Assembly (NCBI GenBank): GCA_030435675.1
Contig: CM059624.1
Location: forward strand, 16,454,769 to 16,518,768
Origin: Steinernema hermaphroditum
Taxonomy: Eukaryota; Nematoda; Chromadorea; Rhabditida; Steinernematidae
Direction: 5' to 3'
DNA: 64,000 bases
Shown: piece by piece, positions 32,609 to 44,297 of the stretch
Layout of the letters: each line of letters opens with the position of its first letter
How positions within the stretch are numbered: position 1 is the stretch's first letter
Notes under the pieces: model-generated
Seen by the model: the letters and a program-made list of their open reading frames with translations, nothing else
What the model was told of the DNA's origin: nothing
Database searches by the model: none
Translations under genes and position numbers: made by a program

Positions 32609-32649
32609 TTTTAGCTCTGGCACAGGCGGCTTCCGAAAAGATCTGCAAA

Positions 32650-35600
32650 TATCGATTGGGATGACTAAGCGTGGTACTGTAGAGCGCTGTGGAGTAATGT
32701 ATCGGCAAACACGGTTGATGAGTAAGGGAAACGGCGGTCGGCACTTAACATCTTCTCCTCGAGCTGTCACCAACGGACCGGTTCCGCATTCGTCAATTTC
32801 TCACATACTCCCCGCATTTATACTGAATGTTGCAGTTTTGGCTAATTTACGCGGAAGCAAAAAGGATTTTCAAACAACGAGGACATCGAAAATTGACTCA
32901 ACGGAGAGTACCTCACGGTAGAATAACCTTGCCGACGATTTCAATGTCATTTCGGGCAAAAATTCGAGTTATCTCTCTGCGAAAACGAGCGTCCGTAGTA
33001 GCGGTGGTCGGCTACGAAGGAGAACCACGGAGGATGAATTACAGAGATGGCAAGCAACGACCTTGAGGTGCGCGATTCGAGTCGAAGTCAGCGCGCGAAT
33101 AATAAAGAAAAGCGCGCCGCGCGGTTGATGGATAACTGTGGGACGGTGGCATCATGTCGAGCGCGGTATTAGATGTCTTGTTGGGCAACCTGCCAGCCGC
33201 CTGAGATGACCGAGATATGCGCGGATGAGACGGTGGGCGCACCGAACGACGATGAGGGGTCCTTGTTTTGGAATGGTGACAGCGATTATGATGGGGAGAT
33301 TGAGATAGAGTGGACAAAGTAGTGATCACTGAGCGACGGGTGGTCTATTTTGGAGGATTAAACGAAGTGGACACCGGGAGATCGTTCTCGAAAATAACTT
33401 TAATAGAGTGTGGATAACCGTGCTCTTAAAGTTCCCAACTTATAATTTACGAAATACGCTGACTATGACTTACACAAACAACTAGCAAGTAGCCACAAGA
33501 CTTGGAGCTACGGAATTTGCAAAAATTAGGCCCTTCCAATTCTAAAGTATGCAACAATGCTGTGTGTGGATCTATCAACCGCAGACAGACGGAGGATACA
33601 TGCAGTAAATTTGGCATGACTTGTGGAGAGTTACTTATGCGCTAATAAGACTTCATTAAGAGCTTTAGAACATACAGTGCTTCATCGCTGTATGCAAAAC
33701 AAAGAATTTAACTCAAACATCGTCGTCGATCGGTCGCCACGAACACGCTGCCATCGCGCAGACATTGATCGCGCGAGCGGCGATCGCCCTGCGGCGAAGA
33801 GAAACCGGTTCACGCCTGCGTGCCCCGCTCACCCACCTGCGCGGCCTTTCTAGGACTCCACTGCGCCTCTTCGAGCTCTCTTCCGCGCGGCTCGCCCGCC
33901 GTCACCGAAATACGCAATCGCGTGAATCGGTCACTGGGGGAAGCCTTTAATCCTATTTGGAATACAAAGCTGCGCTGTTTGACACGGAGACGAATTGTCG
34001 GTTGCGCGAGCGGAGGACCAAAAAAAAACAGACGACAGGTACAGATATTAGCACGAGCGAGGGAACGGTGTGGCACTGGCACACGAAGTGCGAAACGATA
34101 CGATCGCCGATTGCGCGCACTGATACCGTGGAGGGCGCCGTTGGCGATTACCTTAAGGTCACCGAGCTGCCGCGGCGATATCGACGGATTTACGAAGCGG
34201 TAAATAGTCGGAACTGGTGCGATAGGCCGGAAATGATACGATCGGAAGTCTTCTTAAGGTGATCATGATTTTTACGGAGCCTTTCTTATCAAGAAACCAT
34301 TTACCGCAATGAGAAAAGTCGATTTTGAAGACTGATGAGTGATGTTTGTTTAGAAACTAGCTTAAGCACGTTTCTCGATTATGGGTCGAAACGAGCGATA
34401 CGAGGACAAATTGAATGCTGTTGTCCGTGACCACTCAGGGAGCCGTTTTTGGCAAGAATTTTGAAATCTGCTTTCACTCGATATTATTAGAAGCTCTTGT
34501 TGGATTCTACAAGTACTATGTTATCACTAACTGCTATCTGGATTTGTAAACCCAATAGAAATGAAATCGGAACTGTTGCGAAAGATTAATTCTAAAAACG
34601 CAGCAGAATCATGTTGACCACTCTCTTCATCCGCCGAACAATGCAACGTGTTTTTGTTTATCGCTTTAAATGTAAAGCGCTCATTCAGCATTAGGATTTA
34701 TGGAGAGATCCGTACCAAGACAAAGGTATCACCTGGTTAGGCATAGAAATAAATACGCTGCAGCCTTAGTCCTGAATGTATCCGCGGGGAAACTGAAATT
34801 CCTAGCTGAAAGTCGCGTTTTGGCTCATAGGTTGTATGGTTTGCAACTCGTTTGTGGATGCAATTTCACAATTTATGAACGTAGTATGAATTCAAAGACC
34901 ATTAATTAGTCCGTTGTGCAAATTGGTAAACTCCCACAAGCGAAGCATTTCCCATAGCACCACAAGTAGGAAAAGCAACTGAAATGAAGAACTACTGCAA
35001 ACAGAGATACTGACCGACATTTCACAAAGCCGGGTCCGGCTTCGGCTCATCCGGCGCAGTTTGCTTCTCTGACTACATACAAAAAGAAGTAACGCACTGA
35101 ATCTGAGTTCAGAATCAGTCAGATGAATCTCTACAAAACGAGCAAATGATAAGAATCGCTGCTTTCTCCTAGCCGTCATCTATGCGTCATTCCTTAAATT
35201 TCGCAATTCTTGCCTGTGAAAAACGAATTTGTAAAACACGCTTTTAAAGGGACACAAAAAAGTAGGGTAAGTGTATTATTCTTCAGTGCCCTTCGGTGCT
35301 CAACTACTTTCATAAAAAAAACTCGCTTATATGGCGTGGGGCTCTCAACGGTGAAGAAATATTTTGGTGTCGATTTCTCATGATAATGGCCAGACAGCAA
35401 CGAATGATATTCTTTCGCTGGGTATTTTTTGCTCGTGCCATTGCCCCTTTAAGCCATCCACTTTACGGACCCTTTGAGAGTTTTGCAATAAGAACGGACA
35501 CATAACGCCAACAACGGGATGAAAGAAGACCGCTTGAATGTTGCTGCACACCTGAAGCCGCACATGCGAAGCAACAATTAGCGTAATTGCGCTCTCGCGC

Positions 35601-36957
35601 ACCACCGAATCGACCAGCCGGGCACCTAATATGCGTATATAGTCAGTTCCATGCACCGCGCGGTCACCGAATGCGCAACAGCACGCAACTATCGATCAGC
35701 GGGACGGCAGCGGTGTCGGTCGGAGCGAAATGCGGACATCGCGGTCACCTAGGTTACGTGAACGGCGCAAGCCCGCAGGCATAGAGGTGAAGTGAGCTCG
35801 CGCAGAGATATTATGCAAATGTGAGTCAGGGTCACTGCGAATACAATGGACTGTTGTGTTGCGAAATGTGTCGCGCGCTCAAGTAGGTGCCACAAAAGGC
35901 ACTGAACGGGATATGAGTGGGGGAAGGCGATGTAAGACTGGCGCAACGGGTCATTGAAAAGGTGAGGAGCGAAGTAAGACAAATAAAAGGAGACAGTTAT
36001 GTGACGTTGCACATATATATTTCGAAATACCGCCAAGGTAAAAACTTACATTTTTGAGCCGTATGAGCGAATGCTCTGCAGAGATTTGTTCAACAGTTGA
36101 CGAGGCATGTCCTTCAGCATCACTTCGGTATTCCATGAGTAAAAACACTTTGGTAGTTTCAGTCGGAACCAGATCAGATAACGAACTTGTTGTGCGATCT
36201 CATCAAAACAATTATGAAGTCAGGGCGACTTGGAGAACAGCTTACAAACTCCAAACATCATACAAACACCGTTGCTTTCCTATCTTTTATGTGTTCAGCA
36301 AGTCTCACTTTCTATGCCAAGTTAACACAACTCCCGGACCAGGGATTCAATCTCTTCCAAGGTGATGCAAATTGTGAAGACGCTCCTGTGTGCTCAGAGA
36401 AGAAGTGCGCCGCATTTTCGGGAGGTTCGCCGATTTCCAGATACCCCGTGAAGCGCGCCGCCACCGACCGGTTCGACATCACCGCTACGCCAGGGATGAA
36501 GCCGGCTGCAACGGTTTCATGCGAAGAAAAATGCCTTTGATTCATGAAATAAAGTCGGTTAAAGTCGAAATTTTCATGGAAGTGTAAGGAGTGAACCGAT
36601 GAAAACCGACCACGACCGATTAGAAATGTGGCGTATTCCCTATAAATCAAGCAATTGTTTTACTACCACTATGCACTCAATATGGCAACGGTTGTAGGTA
36701 GTGTTGTCTGTTGTCGTGTTGTCTATTCTTACAAGCACAAAAGAAGAAATTGCAGGAACTTGCGGTAAAAAAAACTTTTTTGCGTCGTGCTTCTACGTAG
36801 AAAAGAACGTTTCCGTAGATACCAACTATTGGGTTATTAAGTTGAGAATTGGGCGGATGTATCAAGTACTGAAAGTAAAAAAGTTTATTTGTGACATTTG
36901 CGGCATAGAAACTTTTGCGACATTAACATGCGGGATTGTAGCGTCACTAAGTATTCG
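32650..36957. other. Long region without a supportable gene
   Basis: Many overlapping ORFs of up to 142 aa lie in CpG-rich sequence (33.0-34.3 kb and 35.5-35.8 kb), usually open on both strands at once, with no domains and no phase-matched introns. One recognisable item is the dispersed-repeat copy at 36366-36580. Upstream regulatory sequence of the claudin-like gene should lie at the left edge. Confidence 0.4.
36366..36580 (+). repeat. Dispersed repeat family A, copy 1
   Basis: Shares CCCCGTGAAG(C/T)GCGCCGCC, CCGGTTCG-type and ACGCCAGGGATGAAGCC blocks, and a CATGAAATAAAG-like end, with the segment at 45350-45590. In one frame the two read PREARRHRPVRHHRYARDEA and PREVRRHQPIRHLRHARDEA, so an old coding sequence is possible. 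Confidence 0.65.
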
Positions 36958-39479
36958 TCACTCATTTAGTAGTTTCTTGTCAAAGCACTCAAACGTTCCA
37001 TCCTTTGACTGTAAGTAGTTCACAAAGCCATCGTATAGCGGAAGGCATGTCTTCGCATTTCGGAGGAAACAGTCCGCTTTCGCTTTCTCGTCCCAAACCA
37101 TCTGTTTCAGTTCATCGTCGACATTTAGTTCTATAGGTTCATCAACAAATTCGTACTTCTAAAATATGACCGATGAATGTCTAAGTAAGGTAGATGCTTA
37201 CAGAGATAAGAAAATGTACTGACAACACCTACACAAATCGTAGATGATCCAAAAATTCTTAGATCTTACCTCAATGTAATTCTGAATTTTTGCGGATGCG
37301 ATTTCCTCTTGCTCTTTTGTAAGCCGAGGAAGCCACTGCCGAGTTTTCAAACGTTCATTATCTCGAACAAATTCGAGATGTTCACGAAAACCATGGCCGA
37401 GATAAAGCTTGAATGCCGGCGGACTGTACCGCTGTAAACCCATTATTTCCTAGAAAGATATACATAAGCGGCCTTCCACGAGCGTAATTTTACCTGTTGG
37501 TTTTGTAATTGTTCCAGTCGCTCCTTTGCAAATTTCCATCTCTTTGAGTGATGATACAGAGCTTTCCAGATCACCTCGCACATGGAACCATTAACCCTCG
37601 CGGTAGGTTCGATTTTAGGAAGACTCATTCCTTTTAGTCCTCTTACCATCATGGCCGCACATTCGGTGTAGTTCTTCCAGAAGTAGCCTCCTTCCAAAAA
37701 TGCCAAAACCCTATTAGGACAGAGGTCTTCCAACATTTTTACAATATATCCATATCCAGGAGCCTTTATCGCCTGACCATTTTCCAGCATGGCGTCATAG
37801 TAACCCGAATCAAAACCAGCTGAAACAAGAATAGTTTCGGGCTGGAATTCCTTTGCAATGGGCATTATGACGTGGTTGTAAGCTGCCAGCAGATCATTTT
37901 CAGTATTCATTGAACAGTTGAATGGAATAAATATGTTGTTATCTGCAAGGACTACATCAGATTCTACTGGAAATATTCGGCATCGAGCCGTTTCAACAGT
38001 ACCCTTTGGGATTTAGCCATCCCCTTTTACTCTTTGAACTGTCCCCATTTTTGAAGATTTGAACCGTCTCGCATGGGATTTGAACCGTACCCTTTGAAAT
38101 TTGAACTGTCCCCTCTGGGATTTCAACCGTGCCCTGTCAGTTGGGATTCCAATAAACTGGGATTTCAAATCTCGGTTTAAATCTCAAGTTGTACGATCAA
38201 TGGGGGACGTTCAAAATCCACGGGGACTGTTGAAACGGCTCTACGCAAATATTCCCATGTTATTGTACATTTCGCATAGCGCATCGTTAATAAGCATCAG
38301 CTGAGAGAGCCATTTGGTTAAAAGAGCAAAATAAGTCTTTCGATTTTTTGTTCGGTTTCCAATGTTCTGTCAGAATCGAACCGCAAACATGCTATGGACT
38401 ATGCTCTGTGCAGTTACACTTCACAGTAGCATAAGTGGTCGGTCTACTGTTCTAAAAGTTCGGTAATATTCGTCAATTATTTAAACCACCAGAGTGGTGT
38501 TGCGCTTTCCACTACGATTCCTTTTTCTGTCTTTTGTGCACCAAACACCATATCTTCCCCCGTTCACGAAAAAGAACATACTCATATTGCTACTCACCAT
38601 TTGAGTCATAGTCAAAAACTTTCTGAAAAGGCCAAGAAGTTCCACAATTGTACATATGCGATGAAACAAGCAAAATCCTGTGGTCGTCCTTCACGGTTTC
38701 GTATGTCCCGTTTGCGGCGTGTATATCGAAGTCCACTATCATCAGCTTAAATTCGCTATCTGTTTCTTACCTATCATTTACCATTGAAATACCTTGTTAA
38801 TGCCCAGCACGTCAACAGTATGCTTAGCAACGATAGCAACATTGCTGAAAATACAATATCCTTGAGGTTGACTTCCATACGAATGATGGCCTGGTGGTCG
38901 AATTATGGCAAAACCGTTTCCGATCCTGGGATGAAACATGATGGAGGAAAACGAACAATTTGCGCTCACTTTTTTTCCACGTTTGCCTTTACTAAGTCCA
39001 TGCAGCTCCCAAGAGCTAATCGGGCGGCACTGAGACTACTTGGCTGAAGCCATAGATAGTCCTTGGTTTTGCAGTAGTTTTCACAATCCTCGTTCGTTTT
39101 TAAGCTCTCTAATTGGCGAACAAGTCCCAGTGGATGACCAATAGTGATTTCTTCATTGGTGGCTGGTCTCGCAGGGATCTTAAAGACACATGTACACATG
39201 CGCGAGAAAACTCGAGATTTTAGACGAAGGGAAGATAAAAATGTTGTAACTAAAAACAGGTTCTTTTAAGGATAGAATATTGCAGCTTGAAAACTAATCA
39301 ACGGCCGTTGTATTTGTTGAGAATAATCATACCCGCACAGCATCTTTGAGCAGACCATCTTGGTTAAGCCTCTCATAAATTAATCGACATCTTTCAGGAG
39401 ACTCTTCCATCGAACAGTCATACAAACACTCATGTGCAAGCATGCGTTCATCGTAGACGAAACCAAACTTGAGTGCCAT
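36958..39479 (-). CDS. Class II histone deacetylase, single catalytic domain
   Basis: Seven minus-strand exons (39333-39479, 38970-39178, 38793-38925, 38598-38745, 37494-37942, 37270-37449, 36958-37158) give 488 aa with every phase matching. The ATG is 2 nt after CGTCTTCAG. Order of motifs: FGFVYDERMLAHEC, ARPATNEEITIGHP, RPPGHHSYGS (paired catalytic His), VDFDIHAANGT (metal ligands Asp and His), SAGFDSGYYD (third ligand Asp) and LEGGYFWKN (catalytic Tyr). The remaining 150 residues are a Lys/Glu-rich helical extension without a ubiquitin-binding zinc finger. It removes acetyl groups from lysine in histones or other proteins. It is most like HDAC6/10-type single-domain enzymes (nematode hda-5/-6/-10). 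Oddity: DIHA where HDACs have DVHH. The intron 37943-38597 carries a MITE. Confidence 0.93.
37972..38253. mobile_element. MITE in HDAC intron
   Basis: Ends are inverted repeats of about 32 bp: AATATTCGGCATCGAGCCGT reading in from the left and AATATTTGCGTAGAGCCGTT from the right, both continuing TTCAACAGT(A/C)CCC. The inside is made of diverged 20-22-bp direct repeats of GGGATTTGAACCGTNCCCT. 282 bp, no ORF. Confidence 0.82.
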
Positions 39480-39483
39480 TTCT

Positions 39484-41349
39484 GAAGACGTAGGATTAGA
39501 AACTAACGAAATTGGTGTCTTTGAAAGGAAGCACTCGCTTAAAGTCGACTAACGAGACGCTTAGTGAACTCCTCTGGGAAATGAAAACAGCGCTATCTTA
39601 GGACTGCCATCACAAAGAGGGATAAGACGTCGGAGGGCATTTAGCTTAATGAAATTAGAACCAGAAATGCCGAATTTCATAATAACACTCACATGTGACT
39701 ATAACTATGTAATTAAGTAGCTTCAAATACGGTAGTATTTTCAACAAAGTTGTAGTTCCAGCAAATGCACAAATGAGCCACTGAATTTCGTGGACGTAAG
39801 AGGGAGATTTAATGAGTTTGCCCTCATCTGCTGAGAACATAAGAGAAATAGGCACAACTAACGATAAAGGACGGGGCTTAGCAGCGTGACAACGCTCGAT
39901 TAGTTCATCAAGCGTTGCCTCGTCGAAATTACAACAGGCAAAAATCGTCTCGTCGAAATTACAACTGTCCTTATAGGGAATTGGGAATTGAAAAGAAGTG
40001 AATCGAAATTGAGATTAATAAACAGTATCTAGGTGAAAAGACATTTGCGCGTTCGAACTATGTCTATCGCAAATCACCGCTCAGGCTTCACGCATTTCAG
40101 TTAAGTTTTTATATTTCGGGTTGTTGACACAACTGGTCGGCTATCAGAAGGAATTGAACACTAACTGTACACTAACTGAGAACTATAATTCCAACGTCTG
40201 ATCAAGAAGAACGTAGTAACCGACCGATTCCATAGCGTCGCCTTCTGAACCTGTTGTCAGGGTACCGGTCGTTACACGACTCTCTACTCTTAGCTGTTCA
40301 GACTTGTACCGTGCAAGGATTGAATGTTCGGGTTGTTTCAGGTCATTTCAAGGAGCGGTTTGGGGCTTTCATATATCGGGCGCGGAACAACAAGTCGATG
40401 CTCACTCTTATTCCGAAGTCTGCACCATCAGCCGCTCCGACGATGGGAATCCACCTCGTTTACTATGCTCTACCATCTCGAGGCCCTTGGATCAAGCTCT
40501 TGGCTGCTTCGACACCCCTATCAGGCTTCGTCCTGACAATCCTTATAGGGGTTGCTGGCACTGGTTTATTATACATACCATTTGAATGCACCGGTCTCCC
40601 CTTATGAGGAACAGATTTTTGTCTATGTCATATACGGCCTATTCAGTATCTTTCCAGAAACCGATGCCACGATATATTCCCAAAACATCTTCTTTACTTT
40701 ACGGATAATGTGTTTGTCTGCCGGTCACCTGACCGCATAGCCGCTGAAAACAAAAGTTAATCAGAAAAGTAATTGCTTTCATAACAGTTTATCTCTTGAC
40801 GTAGGTGAAAATGAGATTTAATATGCTTTCGTCCGTAACTCCTCAAAAGAATACTATTTTTGGTCTTCTTTATGCGGGTTTTTCATTAGTTCAAAATCAA
40901 TACAGACAGACTGCACCAATAGCCTTTTAAGCAGCAATGCCAACTGAGATCGATCCGACAACATATAACTGAAAAATTGCAACCGTTCGCGGGAAGCGGT
41001 GTCAAAAAAGCACAGACGACGAGAGACAAAGGGCCGCTGCGAAATACTGTTTGTTGGTTTTGGATTCATTAGTAGATTGGTAGTTGGAAGGAAAATCCCT
41101 AGATATTTCGTGCTAATTTCGCGGCCGAATTGAAAAATTTCGGAGGTGAAAATTTGTAATTCGGCATGAGTCAGAATTGCTGATTCAGACCAAAATTTTT
41201 TATGAAGATACTGCTATTGCTCATCTCGATTATTTATGAAGATATTGCTATTGCTCATCTCGATTATTCACAAATGACTAACCCATGGTTATCCACCCAT
41301 CGCAACGTGAACCACTTTATTGCGACAGTCGATTCATTTTCGATCCACA
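39484..41349. other. Intergenic with one dispersed repeat
   Basis: No gene recognised. The three overlapping plus ORFs at 40254-40607 are open in all frames and lack domains. Repeat family D copy 1 is at 40657-40807. A 34-bp direct duplication (TTTATGAAGATA(C/T)TGCTATT and following) is at about 41200-41268. Confidence 0.45.
40657..40807 (-). repeat. Dispersed repeat family D, copy 1
   Basis: About 150 bp whose reverse complement matches 46530-46676 at high identity, including AGATAAACTGTTATGAAA, TGATTAACTTTTGTTTTCAG and GCTATGCGGTCAG. Neither copy has an ORF. Confidence 0.75.
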
Positions 41350-41689
41350 ATGCGCGTTGTTTTCCTAGTTATATTTTTATGCTGTTACGAAAGCGTCGCT
41401 TTTGGCGACCAAGAATCTTTCGATTGGACGGGTAAGGAGACTCCAGGTAAAGAAGTGCCATATTTTGTTATTAAAGCCATTTTCTTCAGTGCATCGCTGC
41501 TTCTGGCCGTGCTTGATCATCACAACCCGACTGCCTGGCCCACAGAAGGAGTTTTGCACCTGTCAATCGACGACTACACATAGACAATTCCTCAAGTTCA
41601 ATTATTTCATTCGCCCTGGAATTAAACTTCAGGACCCTCATAAAGCGTGGCGTGCTCAATTCGACAGGGATGGAACGTATTGGTATTGA
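41350..41689 (+). CDS. Small secreted protein, family unknown
   Basis: Exons 41350-41431 and 41490-41689 give 93 aa. Signal peptide MRVVFLVIFLCCYESVAFG, then DQESFDWTVHRCFWPCLIIT, FCTCQSTTTHRQFLKF, and a hydrophilic end with HKAWRAQFDRDGTYWY. Four cysteines (CFWPC and CTC) could form two disulfides. The intron (58 nt, GTAAGG to TTCTTCAG) is needed to keep the frame; reading straight through ends in an unrelated sequence. Nothing recognised by family. It lies next to two other small secreted protein genes on the opposite strand. Confidence 0.6.
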
Positions 41690-42015
41690 TTTCTGTGATA
41701 CAAGAAATGTTACGTCATGTCTAAAACTTTTGACTAAGGTCATTCCGAATAAAAGGACACATATTTTACTTTGTTGCTTCGTTTCAAATGAATGCGTTAA
41801 ACCGCATTTCAGAAATAGAGATACTAGAGATAGTATTGTTAATAATCTTGACGTCTGACGATGTAGTCGTCTTGAGGCTTGATTATAACACTTCCGGGGA
41901 TCGGGGGATCACAGGGGTTGTGTTCATCGTGGTAGTCGCGCGGCTTACGCCTCAGGATCCTAAGCAAACGGGATCTGTAATAAAATAGCCGTTCATACAA
42001 ATCTACAAAAGCTTC

Positions 42016-42479
42016 TCACTCCCTAACAGCATCTTCTACTGTATAACGATCGCTAGTGTCTTGATCGTTCGTCTTGAAAGCGACGTACTGCCATCCGCCG
42101 AAAGCGTGTTCACAGAAGTAGGGGCGCACATTGGGGAGGATCCAGTAGAATGGAGCGTCTTCATCACTTACAATAACTCCCCACATTCCACCCATAATGT
42201 CGTCGAGAACATGACGGATTGTCTAAGAGGACATATCTTAACAAAAATCTGATTTTTGTAGAATGAGAAGCCCTAAAGGACAGCCCAAATGCACATCAGT
42301 GTGTACCTGAGTTCGGTTTGTCATATCATCGTAATGGATTGCCGCTTTTTCGATCACTGATCTTATAGAAGTAGGACAGTCTCTGTGTCCTAAATTTCTG
42401 CAGTCTGCAGCCTAGCAGCTCTACGGAATCAATTACCTGTAGTCAGCAAGAGTATGCTGGAAAGCAGCAGCAGTTTCAT
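42016..42479 (-). CDS. Secreted dynein-light-chain (LC8)-like protein 1
   Basis: Minus-strand exons 42437-42479, 42307-42356 and 42016-42222 give 99 aa in phase. The ATG is 1 nt after GTTTCAG. Signal peptide MKLLLLSSILLLTTG, then VIEKAAIHYDDMTNRTQ and TIRHVLDDIMGGMWGVIVSD, PFYWILPNVRPYFCEHAFGG, WQYVAFKTND. LC8 has the order D-M, I(K)xxxDxxxxxxWxxIVG, an aromatic-rich strand pair and a final strand ending in FK(S/T); these elements line up in order here. Cytoplasmic LC8 is a dimeric hub for short linear motifs. A signal peptide on such a fold implies an extracellular role. The fold call is from pattern, not alignment. Confidence 0.62.
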
Positions 42480-42571
42480 TCTGAAACACACTATGATTTT
42501 TCTGTATTAAGGTGTTCAGATATCGGATGGCCGTCACCAGGAAGTGCACATATCAATTACAAAAAAACTGT

Positions 42572-43086
42572 TTAATCTTTCTTCACATTGACACCAAATA
42601 CGATATACTTCATTCCAGATTCGTGGTTGGTGTGGACTACGGACTTTTCATCAGTGGCCGAGATTGAGTAGAAGACGTTGTCGCTGACATGACCTTTCTT
42701 TAAAACGATGACACCCCAATCGCCACCGCAAGTCTTGTGCAGTTGACTTTGAATCTGCTGAAAATGTCTACGATGACTTATAAGAACCTGTAATAAGAAA
42801 ATAACCTGCAATAAGAAAAACTGTCATTGTTCGAATCAATTTTTTTCAGAAGAGGAAATCCATTTCCAGTTTACTAAACCATTAACTAGTGCATACCTGG
42901 GCATGTTCTTCCATGTCCTCATCTCTTTCAACAGGAGTGTTGTTGACGATGGATGCGATACTGCGACGCATGCACGGGTTTTCTAGGGATATGAGTCAAA
43001 CCTGTCTAAGTGATCTACGAACTGAGTTCGTGCGACACTGCAACAGTCGCAAGCAGAAGCAGAAGAAGCGAGAAGTGAAGACGCAT
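42572..43086 (-). CDS. Secreted dynein-light-chain (LC8)-like protein 2
   Basis: Minus-strand exons 43023-43086, 42897-42982 and 42572-42757 give 111 aa. Signal peptide MRLHFSLLLLLLLATVAVS, then HELKNPCMRRSIASIVNNTP, VERDEDMEEHAQ, QIQSQLHKTCGGDWGVIVLK, VFYSISATDEKS and MKYIVFGVNVKKD. GG(D/M)WGVIV is the signature shared with the neighbour at 42016-42479, as are the three-exon structure and the last-intron position just before the IRxxL/IQSQL helix. The E1-E2 junction (CTCA|GTTCGT to CCTAG) is a weak donor and is chosen on phase. The two stand head to tail, 92 nt apart (acceptor of the downstream gene to stop of the upstream one), and could be one operon. Confidence 0.62.
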
Positions 43087-43883
43087 CGAAGAAGGCAAAA
43101 GTCGGAATGGCGGCTATTTGCAAGGAAGCGGTGGTGAAGTAGAGATAAGACCGTGTTGTTGTGTACGGCTGGCGGCGATTAGCGTGTGTTGACCACTGAT
43201 AGGGGATCATATGGGCGGCTAGCGGTAGCACTTTTCTGCGTTTTTAGGTGAACACGGTAAAAACATAGAGGTTGCATGTGCACAAATAGGGACTTCGTCC
43301 GACGCACAGATAGGGGTGACCCAAGAAAGGGGTGACTTGGCACATAACTGACGATAAAAGTGCAACTCTAAAAAGTTTAATGGCGCAAACACTTCTCATC
43401 CTCTAAAAAGAGACGACAATCTTTTGCAGAAAACATGCTTTAACGACATCCTAGTACATTTTATGTGAACTATATGAGCCTAACCTACTGAATACCATCG
43501 TAATTGTAGTGCTTATTTATATACGAGAGAAATTGCACACCAATAATGATGTCATAACCGTCTAGCGCAACTAATAAATACCCTTTTTGTCTTCACAGTT
43601 GTTATTTTGAGCTATTCTATATTTTTTCTGAACATGGTCTTATCACAGTGACGGTTCGCTGGAACCAATCCAATTTCCACCCTGCATGTTTATCTCATTT
43701 CAGTCTCATACGCCCATGTATGTTTGTCTCATTTCAGTAATTATTTTTCACATTTTATCAACAGATGAAACGTCGGCTCCTTCATTACCCGTCTCTTCAT
43801 TTACTACTTTCACGATTAGCGTTCGACACATGCGCATATAAACACAAAAACAGACGAAAGCGACCGACACCTAGATGAATCCG
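43087..43883. other. Intergenic
   Basis: No gene recognised in this upstream stretch. Confidence 0.4.
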
Positions 43884-44297
43884 CTATCGTCCTTTATATC
43901 TCAGAACCATGAGGCCAACAAGGAGGACGTCTGTCACATTTATCGCAACTTCTGATCTGTCTCTTTTCACGGGTGTTCTTCGAAGAGAAGTGCTGTGGTT
44001 TTTGATCTCTCTTTTGGATATCTTTCCACTTATCTTCTTTACTCTCTTTTTTGTGTTTGGCATGTCCCAGCACTTCGGATACGGAAATTTATAATCCGGA
44101 AAATTCATGTAAATATGTTTACATTGCTCTGATGTTGAGTCCGTTCTATCGGAAGTAGGAAATATAAGTGGTAGAAAGCTCGCCATCACTTCCATGAATT
44201 TGTGATCGACCGGAAATTCCTTAAAAGGGCTTGCGACCGGTGTTCTGCTGTGCATTACATAAGCCAACAAATGCGAAACGAAGTTTCCAAAAACCAT
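43884..44297 (-). CDS. Uncharacterised 137-aa ORF
   Basis: One open frame. The N-terminal half is mildly hydrophobic (MVFGNFVSHLLAYVMHS, MASFLPLIFP), the middle has CKHIYMNFPDYKFPYPKCWD, and the C-terminal half is strongly basic (KKRVKKISGKISKREIKNHS) before VTDVLLVGLMVLRYKGR. No trans-splice acceptor in a convincing place, no intron and no known motif. It could be an intronless gene, a 3' exon, or chance. Confidence 0.3.
   Translation of the reverse strand: MVFGNFVSHLLAYVMHSRTPVASPFKEFPVDHKFMEVMASFLPLIFPTSDRTDSTSEQCKHIYMNFPDYKFPYPKCWDMPNTKKRVKKISGKISKREIKNHSTSLRRTPVKRDRSEVAINVTDVLLVGLMVLRYKGR

Noticed and set aside
33700..34262. Overlapping ORFs of up to 127 aa
   Set aside because: Open on both strands in CpG-rich sequence, no domains, no acceptor or phase-matched intron.
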